Program-made: the position numbers and the translations under genes
Origin: Halapricum hydrolyticum
GTDB taxonomy: Archaea; Halobacteriota; Halobacteria; Halobacteriales; Haloarculaceae
DNA: 64,000 bases
NCBI RefSeq assembly: GCF_025517535.1
Contig: NZ_JAOPKC010000003.1
Coordinates: forward strand, 62,001 to 126,000
Reading direction: 5' to 3'
Part shown: one piece after another, positions 58,299-64,000 of the stretch
How positions within the stretch are numbered: the stretch's first letter is position 1
Layout of the letters: every line of letters starts with the position of its first letter
The notes under the pieces: model-generated
Seen by the model: only the letters and a program-made list of their open reading frames with translations
Told to the model about the DNA's origin: nothing
Databases searched by the model: none

Positions 58299-60200
58299 TC
58301 ACAGAGCGACCAGCACGGCCAGGCCGGCGGCGAACGCGAGCGCGATCGCGGCGACGGTCGAGTTCGTGTGGCCGCGCTGCAGGCGCCGGCTCCGGGACGC
58401 GACCCACGCGTAGGCGCCGACCGACCGCAGATAGAGGTCGTCGAACCCGTAGCGTCGATCCAGGATCGACGTGACGAACGTCGGCGTGACGCCGGCGATC
58501 GCGGCCCGGTACCGGAAGCCGACCGCCCCGGCGACGAGAACCGTGCCGGTCAACGCCAGCGTCGACGTCGTGACGACGTGGTCGACGAAACTCGACAGCG
58601 TGTAGGTCTCGACCGCGCGGGCCGGAACCGTCTCGGCCAGCGCCTGCGAGAACGACGGGACGGCAGCCCACGACCCGAGCGTCAGGACCGCCAGCACGAA
58701 CAGCGGTACCGCCATCCGGATCGGAACCCGGCCGGCGTCTGTCGACGGCTCGCCCGTGAACACGAGGACGTAGATCCGCAGCGAGTAGACGACGGTGAGG
58801 ACGGCCGTGACTGCCAGGACCGCCCCCGCAGCGACTTCGATCGGACTGCCGTGCAGTCCGGTTCCCAGGATTAGCTCCTTCGTCCAGAAGCCGTTGAACC
58901 CGGGGACGCCGATCAGCGCCAGGATCCCGACCAGGAACGTCAGGTTCGTGACCGGCATCTGCTGGCGCGACCCGATGCCGCGGTGCTCGAACATGTCCAC
59001 GTGCTTGTGGACACTCCCGCCGATCTCGTAGATCACCGCGCCGGCACCGAGGAACAGCAGTGCCTTGAACAGCGAGTGGCTCAGCAGGTGGGCGGTCGCC
59101 GGAACGAGTCCGTGCGTCAGCCCGAGCGCGGCGAAGACGTAGCCCAGTTGGCTGATCGTACAGTAGGCCAGCGCGCGCTTGAAGTCGTTCTCTCGGGTCG
59201 CAAGCACTGCCGCGAGGAACGCGGTGGCGGTCCCGACGGCCAGCACGAGCGTGTGCCACCACGCAACCGACTCGAACAGCGGTCGCGTGCGGGCGAGCAG
59301 GTAGATCCCGGCGTTGACCATGCAGGCCGCGTGGATGAGCGCGGTCGAGGTCGTCGGGGCCTCCATCGCGTCGGGCAACCAGACGTGCAGCGGGAACTGC
59401 GCGGACTTGCCGACGGCCGCGAGCACGAACAGGCCGCCGACCCAGGCGAGCACCCACGTCGGAACGCCTCCGGCCTCGGCCAGCGCGATCGTCTCCTGCA
59501 CGGAGAACGTCCCCGTGTGCGCGTACAGGACCGCGATCCCAGCGAGCAGCCCGACGTCACCGAAGCGCGTGACGACGAAGGCCTTCATCCCGGCGCGGGT
59601 CGAGGTCCGATCCCGGAGCCAAAAGGCGATCAGCCCCATCGAGCAGAGGCCCAGCACCTCCCAGAAGGCGTACAGCGCCACCAGCGAGTCGCTGAGACCG
59701 AACCCGATCATCCCGCCGACGAACAACAGCGTCAGCGCGTAGTAGCGAGTCAGCCCGTCCTCGCGCTCCATGAACCGCGTCGAGAACAGGAGGACGAGCG
59801 CCCCCACGACGCCCGCGATGGCGGCCATCGTGACGCCCAGAATGTCCAGATACAGCCCGAAGGAGACGTCGACGGCGGCCGCCCAGGAGACGCTGTAGTG
59901 GACGGATTCGCTCCCCGTCGCCTCCAGCGCCTGTGGGACCAGCGCGAGGGTCAACACGCCGGTGAGCGTGCCGACCAGCGTCGCGAACCAGGCCCGCGCG
60001 CGGTCGCCGGCGCGCGCTGTGACCGGCACGAGCGCCGCACCGACCAGCGGCGCGATGATCGCGGCCAGCGCGAGTACCGCGGGCGTCGCGAGACCGCTCC
60101 CCTCGACTCCCACGCCGACGGCTCCGAGCAGGACGCCGGCAGCGACGAGTCCCGGCAACGCCGCGGTCGTGTTCTCGACCGTGACGTTCGAGGTCACCAT
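58299..60200 (-). CDS. NuoL/MrpA-like proton-pumping membrane subunit
   Basis: A 633-residue protein with about 15-16 helices of the NuoL/antiporter family. 'LWLPDAMEAPTTSTALIHA' and 'MVNAGIYLLARTRPLF' are typical, and 'LAYCTISQLGYVFAALGLTH' and 'GFNGFWTKELIL' also fit. A long C-terminal helix region follows. In complex I and group 4 hydrogenases such subunits move H+ or Na+. It is the last gene of a four-gene block on this strand, overlapping the small K-like gene by 7 bases. Confidence 0.9.
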   Translation of the reverse strand: MVTSNVTVENTTAALPGLVAAGVLLGAVGVGVEGSGLATPAVLALAAIIAPLVGAALVPVTARAGDRARAWFATLVGTLTGVLTLALVPQALEATGSESVHYSVSWAAAVDVSFGLYLDILGVTMAAIAGVVGALVLLFSTRFMEREDGLTRYYALTLLFVGGMIGFGLSDSLVALYAFWEVLGLCSMGLIAFWLRDRTSTRAGMKAFVVTRFGDVGLLAGIAVLYAHTGTFSVQETIALAEAGGVPTWVLAWVGGLFVLAAVGKSAQFPLHVWLPDAMEAPTTSTALIHAACMVNAGIYLLARTRPLFESVAWWHTLVLAVGTATAFLAAVLATRENDFKRALAYCTISQLGYVFAALGLTHGLVPATAHLLSHSLFKALLFLGAGAVIYEIGGSVHKHVDMFEHRGIGSRQQMPVTNLTFLVGILALIGVPGFNGFWTKELILGTGLHGSPIEVAAGAVLAVTAVLTVVYSLRIYVLVFTGEPSTDAGRVPIRMAVPLFVLAVLTLGSWAAVPSFSQALAETVPARAVETYTLSSFVDHVVTTSTLALTGTVLVAGAVGFRYRAAIAGVTPTFVTSILDRRYGFDDLYLRSVGAYAWVASRSRRLQRGHTNSTVAAIALAFAAGLAVLVAL

Positions 60201-60472
60201 GACATCGCCCCCATTGCGTCGAGATCGAGCGTGTCGTACTGGCGATACACCGCGACGGCCATGGCCATCACGACGGCGACGACGATCGCGTCGACGAGGA
60301 TCAGCAGGACGACGATCCCCTGGCTCGCCGCGTCGGTCGCGGCGAAGATCACCAGCGCTGCCTTCGAAGTGAGTTCGATGCCGACGAGCGTCTTCAGCAG
60401 GTTTCTGCCGGCCAGGACGCCGACGAATCCAACAGCCAGCATCGCCAGTGCTGCACCCAGTGGGACTGTCAT
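60194..60472 (-). CDS. NuoK/MrpC-like small membrane subunit
   Basis: A 92-residue three-helix protein. Helix 2 has the conserved Glu in 'TLVGIELTSKAA', and the end 'VAVYRQYDTLDLD' matches MrpC/MbhG-type relatives more than NuoK. The ATG at 60472 overlaps the upstream J-like gene by four bases (60469-60472). Its overlap with the neighbours shows strict coupling in one complex. Confidence 0.82.
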   Translation of the reverse strand: MTVPLGAALAMLAVGFVGVLAGRNLLKTLVGIELTSKAALVIFAATDAASQGIVVLLILVDAIVVAVVMAMAVAVYRQYDTLDLDAMGAMSW

Positions 60473-61023
60473 GCTATCTCCTCCGTTTCGACTGCGCCTG
60501 ATTCCGCCGCTTCGGAGGCCTCGCCGGGAGCCCGCTCGCTCTCCGGCGGTGCGAGCGGCGTCGTGAGCCGCGAGATCGCCAGCACGCCGACGAACACGAG
60601 GACGGTCACCAGCAGCACGTCCAGCGGATGGGCCGCCCAGAACCACTCGACGAACGGCTCGGTGGCTGCTGTCGACTCCGCCAGCGTGATCGTTGAGAGC
60701 CCCTGCCAGGCGAGCCCCAGCGCGGCGAGGAAGACCGCCCCCGCGCCGCCAGCCAGGACGGCGGTTCGTCCCCGGACGTACCCGACGTGGTCGTCGTCGG
60801 TCATGCTGATCACCAGCAGGAAGAGGATCGAGACCAGCCCCCCGGCGACGGTCGCCTCGAAGACCGCGGCGTAGGCCATCCCCTCGACGAACAGGAACGC
60901 TGCCAGCGCGAGACTCGACAGCGCCAGCGCGGAGACGACCCGGATCATGTCTCGAAGCCCGACGGCCGCAACCGCGAAGACGAGCATCGCCGCGAGTGCG
61001 GCGATGCCGACTGTCGAGGTCAC
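60469..61023 (-). CDS. NuoJ/MrpB-like membrane subunit
   Basis: A 184-residue protein with about five helices and a long acidic tail rich in Glu. 'AVFEATVAGGLVSILFLLVI' has a Glu in the membrane as in the MbhD/MrpB (DUF4040) group, rather than the NuoJ 'VYAGAVMVLF' pattern, so it may be intermediate between the two families. Four-base overlaps tie it to the N-like and K-like genes. Confidence 0.75.
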   Translation of the reverse strand: MTSTVGIAALAAMLVFAVAAVGLRDMIRVVSALALSSLALAAFLFVEGMAYAAVFEATVAGGLVSILFLLVISMTDDDHVGYVRGRTAVLAGGAGAVFLAALGLAWQGLSTITLAESTAATEPFVEWFWAAHPLDVLLVTVLVFVGVLAISRLTTPLAPPESERAPGEASEAAESGAVETEEIA

Positions 61024-62519
61024 GAACCCACCCCCGTTAGCGCGTCAGCCATCGCCTCCGCGGCCGGATGGACGATCTCGAAGCCGGACATCGGCACGAG
61101 CCCGACGACGATCGTCAGCGTCGTAACCGCGACCAGCGGGACCGCGATTGCTCGTGGCGAGGGTCCCAACGTCGCCAGCGACTCGTCGCCGCTCGCGAAC
61201 AGACTCCGGAGCAACGGCAGGTAATAGCCCAGCGAGAGAAAGGAGTTGGCGACGACGACGAGCGCGAGCACGATCCCGGCCGTGCCGGCGACCTCGGCGC
61301 TCGCGACGACGATGAACAGCTTTCCCCAGAAGCCCGCAAGCGGCGGGACGCCGGCGAGCGCGAGGACGCCGACGACGAGCGCGCCGGCCGCGATCGGCAT
61401 CCGGTAGCCGACCCCCGCGAGTGAGTCCATCGTCCCGGGATTGTCCGGGTCCGCCCGGCGCAACCGATAGAGGATCGCGCCGACGGCCAGGAACGCCCCG
61501 CCCTTCATCAGGGCGTTCGCCAGGATATGGAAGAAGGCCCCGTCGAAGGCCAGCACACCGCCGCCGTAGAGGCCCACGCCGAGGCCGACGACGATATAGC
61601 CGATGTGGGGGATACTCGAATAGGCGAGCAACCGCTTGAGTTCGCGCTGGCGCAGCGCCAGCAGGTTGCCGACGGTCATCGTCACGACCCCGAATCCGAC
61701 CAGCAGGAGGCCGCTGGGGATCGACCCGGGGAAGACGGCCAGGCACTTGACGATTGCAACGAGCGCTGCGGGCGTCGCGACCCCCGCCAGCAGTGCGCTG
61801 ACGGCCGCCGGTGCCTCGGTGTAGGCGTCGGGCAACCAGGCGTGCAACGGGACGATCGCGGCCTTGACGCCGAACCCGACGACTAACAATAGCACGGCGA
61901 CTGCGAGCGGATCGACGAGCTGACCCTCCGCGGCGACGAGTGCCGGACCCAGCGCGTCGAACGCGAGGACGCCACCGCTCTGAGCGTAGACCAGCGAGAT
62001 GCCGACGATCGCGAGCACGGAGCCGACGACGTTCATGATCAGATACCGGGTGCCGGCGGCGACCGCTCGTTCTCGTCCGAGTCTGAACGGGACCAGCGCG
62101 TAGCTCGCGACGGCCAGCAGCTCGAAACTGAGATAGAGCGTGAACATGTCGGCGGCGAAGCCGATCCCGACGACGCCGGCGACGAGCGCGACCACGAGCG
62201 GGTAGTAGGTCTCCTGGCCAGCGTCGAGAAACCGGACGGACGCGACACACACGAGGGCCCCGACGAACGTGGCGATCCCGGCCACGAGCACGCCCAGGTG
62301 TGTGACTACCACCGCGCCCTCGCTGCCCAGCACCGACGCCGTCCTCGGCAGTGAGCCGGTCGCCAGTACGGCAGTCGTGGCGAACGCGACGACGCAGACC
62401 AGCGACGCGACCCAGCCGGCGACCGTCTCCTGATCCGGCGCGGCCGCCACGACGTACGTTAGCAACACACCGACGAGCAGCACACCTAGCGGGCCGACGG
62501 CCAGCGGACTCGCGGTCAT
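61020..62519 (-). CDS. NuoN/NuoM-like proton-pumping subunit
   Basis: A 499-residue antiporter-like subunit with about 14 helices. Conserved phrases: 'LSFELLAVASYALVPFRL' (Glu in helix 5), 'GFGVKAAIVPLHAWLPDAYT' (Lys in helix 7), 'LLAYSSIPHIGYIVVGLG' and 'GVPPLAGFWGKLFIVVAS'. It starts the block N-J-K-L on this strand and is divergent from the HycI-type protease gene across 81 bases. Confidence 0.88.
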   Translation of the reverse strand: MTASPLAVGPLGVLLVGVLLTYVVAAAPDQETVAGWVASLVCVVAFATTAVLATGSLPRTASVLGSEGAVVVTHLGVLVAGIATFVGALVCVASVRFLDAGQETYYPLVVALVAGVVGIGFAADMFTLYLSFELLAVASYALVPFRLGRERAVAAGTRYLIMNVVGSVLAIVGISLVYAQSGGVLAFDALGPALVAAEGQLVDPLAVAVLLLVVGFGVKAAIVPLHAWLPDAYTEAPAAVSALLAGVATPAALVAIVKCLAVFPGSIPSGLLLVGFGVVTMTVGNLLALRQRELKRLLAYSSIPHIGYIVVGLGVGLYGGGVLAFDGAFFHILANALMKGGAFLAVGAILYRLRRADPDNPGTMDSLAGVGYRMPIAAGALVVGVLALAGVPPLAGFWGKLFIVVASAEVAGTAGIVLALVVVANSFLSLGYYLPLLRSLFASGDESLATLGPSPRAIAVPLVAVTTLTIVVGLVPMSGFEIVHPAAEAMADALTGVGS

Positions 62520-62600
62520 GTCCTCACCTCCTGACTAACACCAGCGTGGCCCATCGAGCGTCTCGGCGCAGCCGATCTCCGGACGCAAAGTGTTTTGCAC

Positions 62601-63086
62601 GTGAACGTCGTGTCCCGAGACGTGTTCGAACAGCTCTCGCGTGTCGAGACCGACCGCGTCGCCGTCGTCGGGATGGGTGCCGAGGGCCGCGGCGACGACG
62701 CCGCCGGTCTCGAAGTGGCGCGACGACTCGATTCGACCCAGGGCCTGCACGCGATCGAGGGCGGCGTCGCGCCCGAGAACTTCACCGGCGTCGTCCGGGA
62801 CTTCGAGCCGACGCTGGTCGTGCTGGTCGACGCCATCGAGTTCGGGGGTGAACCCGGCGACGTGGCGGTGATCGACTCCGACGACCTCCGGTCGGGATCG
62901 GTGTCCTCGCACACGCCGACGCCGTCGATGCTCCTCACGTACCTCGAACGCGAGACCGGCGGGACCGCCGTCCTGGTTGGCATCCAGCCGGCGACGATCG
63001 ACCCCGGCGACTCGGTGTCACCCGCCGTCGAAACGGCCATCGAGGAGACCGTCGCCGTCATCGAACGTCTGTGTGCCGTCGAGTGA
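62601..63086 (+). CDS. hycI: HycI-type [NiFe]-hydrogenase maturation protease
   Basis: A 161-residue endopeptidase that trims the C-terminus of a hydrogenase large subunit after Ni insertion. Metal-binding residues match HycI: Asp32/Asp33 in 'GMGAEGRGDDAAG', Asp77 in 'TLVVLVDAIEFGGEPGDV', His104 in 'SSHTPTPSMLLTYLE'. 'IEGGVAPENFTGVVR' and 'LVGIQPATIDPGDSVSPAVE' are diagnostic of the HycI group (group 4 hydrogenases). GTG 62601 is likelier than TTG 62595. It is on the opposite strand from the structural genes. Confidence 0.88.
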   Translation: MNVVSRDVFEQLSRVETDRVAVVGMGAEGRGDDAAGLEVARRLDSTQGLHAIEGGVAPENFTGVVRDFEPTLVVLVDAIEFGGEPGDVAVIDSDDLRSGSVSSHTPTPSMLLTYLERETGGTAVLVGIQPATIDPGDSVSPAVETAIEETVAVIERLCAVE

Positions 63087-63122
63087 CTGCATCGTATCGT
63101 AGCGTGATTGTCTCTCATTGTA

Positions 63123-63479
63123 TCACCTTTCGAACGTATGTGTCGTCTCGAACGACGCGGGGTCCGAACTCGCGAGATCGTACTCTTCGGACATGGTGAT
63201 CACGTCTGTGGGACAGGACTCGCCACACTGGCCACAGAACATGCACGCCGATTCGTCGTAGCGCCAGGAAATCTCCGAGCCGTCGGCCTCGACGACGATC
63301 GCGTCGGCCGCACAGTGGCGTTCGCACATGCCACAGCCCGTGCAGCCGTCCGGGTCGAACGCGACCCGCCCGCGGAACCGGTCTGGCATCGACCGGGACT
63401 GCTCCGGGTAGCGGATCGTCGCACTGTCCTTGCCGAGTGTCTTGAGCGCTTCCGGAACGAGTTTGCCAGGTAATCTCAT
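63123..63479 (-). CDS. HyfH/HycF-type 2x[4Fe-4S] subunit (NuoI-like)
   Basis: A 118-residue ferredoxin-like subunit with Cys 46, 49, 52, 56 and 79, 82, 85, 89 for two [4Fe-4S] clusters. The leading 'ATIRYPEQSRSMPDRFRGRV' is the 'ATxxYP...RFRG' pattern of group 4 hydrogenase HyfH/HycF proteins. NuoI of complex I is usually longer (about 150-180 residues). Its start overlaps the end of the H-like gene by four bases. The electron path would run to or from the catalytic subunit. Confidence 0.85.
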   Translation of the reverse strand: MRLPGKLVPEALKTLGKDSATIRYPEQSRSMPDRFRGRVAFDPDGCTGCGMCERHCAADAIVVEADGSEISWRYDESACMFCGQCGESCPTDVITMSEEYDLASSDPASFETTHTFER

Positions 63480-64000
63480 GGAATCACCTCCGTCGTGCCG
63501 ACGACGCCCACCACTGCCAGCTGGATCAACGCAAGCGGGACCAGCCACAGGTAGAACACCGAGACGAGTTGTTCGATGCGCAACCGGGCCAGCACCGCCC
63601 GCAGGACCGTCAGCACGAACACGATCGCGAGGGTCTTCACCAGGAAGACCCCGAATCCGATGACTGCGCCGGCAGTGCTACCGACGTCAGCGATCGCACC
63701 GGCGGGATACGGTCCGCCGAGAAACAGCGCCGACAGCAGTGCCGCGCCGACGACCAGCTCGACGTCCTTGGTCAACCGGAACAGCGCGAGCTTGCGGCCG
63801 GAGTACTCGACCAGCGGCCCCGTGACGAGTTCCGTCTCTGCCTCCGGTACGTCGAAGGGGATTCGCTCGAGCTTCGCCTGCAGCGAGAGCAGCGCCACGG
63901 CGAAGCCGATCGCGAACACCGGGATATACAGCGGCCGGGTCCCGACGAAGCTCGCGATACCGGAGACTGACCAGGTACCGGCGGCGACCGCCGGCGCGAG
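63476..64000 (-). CDS. HycD/NuoH-like membrane subunit, 5' end beyond window
   Basis: At least 174 residues; the reading frame runs off the window edge, so the N-terminus is missing. Helices surround 'RIPFDVPEAETELVTGPLVE' followed by 'YSGRKLALFRLTK', which is the NuoH/HycD signature. The 'GPLVEYSGRKLALF' version is closer to hydrogenase HycD/EchB than to NuoH ('NTEYSGMKFALF'). It overlaps the 4Fe-4S gene by four bases. Confidence 0.85.
   Translation of the reverse strand, partial: LAPAVAAGTWSVSGIASFVGTRPLYIPVFAIGFAVALLSLQAKLERIPFDVPEAETELVTGPLVEYSGRKLALFRLTKDVELVVGAALLSALFLGGPYPAGAIADVGSTAGAVIGFGVFLVKTLAIVFVLTVLRAVLARLRIEQLVSVFYLWLVPLALIQLAVVGVVGTTEVIP

Noticed and set aside
58299..64000. 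Simple annotation as respiratory complex I (nuo operon).
   Set aside because: Presence of a HycI-type protease, the HyfH-like short 4Fe-4S subunit, HycD-like signature and the order H-I / N-J-K-L point to a group 4 hydrogenase-type complex. It remains possible until the catalytic subunits are seen.

Overview
The window is chromosomal DNA from an extremely halophilic archaeon (class Halobacteria). Several things support this. Coding DNA is GC-rich and proteins are strongly acidic. Many genes have a TATA-like box 25-35 bases before the start codon and almost no leader. Marker genes include halorhodopsin, the PurN-AICAR transformylase fusion, PitA, Hjc, PriL, aLhr-type helicase, halo-type UvrD/UvrC, GlpABC and small haloarchaeal zinc-ribbon proteins. 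A Halorhabdus-like genus is possible because of the hydrogenase-type cluster at the right end, but I cannot prove the genus.

Left part (1-19400) is mostly housekeeping. It holds a MATE exporter with a palindromic operator, a VOC protein, Hjc, a SWIM zinc-finger protein, a Gly/Thr-repeat surface protein, PriL, a membrane-bound molybdopterin oxidoreductase, a coupled kinase/UPF0201/HAD operon, a polyprenyl diphosphate synthase, and a dapA-dapB-dapD lysine operon. A three-gene nucleotide-sugar cluster follows, headed by an SQD1-like (UDP-sulfoquinovose synthase) gene with an operator over its promoter. Then come halorhodopsin, purNH and coaD.

19400-21400 is a small accessory spot. It has an 82-bp MITE, two near-identical 78-bp MITEs bracketing an unrecognised membrane protein gene, tRNA-3'-end-like fragments and tRNA-Lys(UUU). 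21480-42880 returns to core genes: citrate synthase, a histidine kinase, SufS, IlvA, a cold-shock protein, UvrD-like and UvrC repair proteins, an M50 protease, PitA and an MMPL/RND transporter. Two tiny genes (52 and 49 codons) are included.

42880-47412 is AT-rich and looks acquired or unstable. The 3' end of the IscU-type scaffold gene is duplicated around a hairpin insert. Next come an unknown secreted protein paired with a small membrane protein, a PadR-like regulator, a Tat-exported C10/C39-like cysteine peptidase, a heavily glycosylatable pilin-like protein, and a 150-bp decayed copy of the peptidase's His-active-site region. 47413-58124 has an unknown membrane protein, Lhr helicase, a Tat multicopper oxidase with a Met/Gly-rich loop, and the glpABC operon (anaerobic glycerol-3-phosphate dehydrogenase).

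58299-64000 is the most interesting region. It encodes NuoL-, NuoK/MrpC-, NuoJ/MrpB-like and NuoN/M-like membrane subunits, a HyfH/HycF-type 2x[4Fe-4S] protein and a NuoH/HycD-type subunit cut by the window edge. On the opposite strand sits a HycI-type [NiFe]-hydrogenase maturation protease. Together they look like the membrane arm of a group 4 energy-converting hydrogenase rather than respiratory complex I, which would be notable in a haloarchaeon. The catalytic subunits are expected just beyond position 64000.
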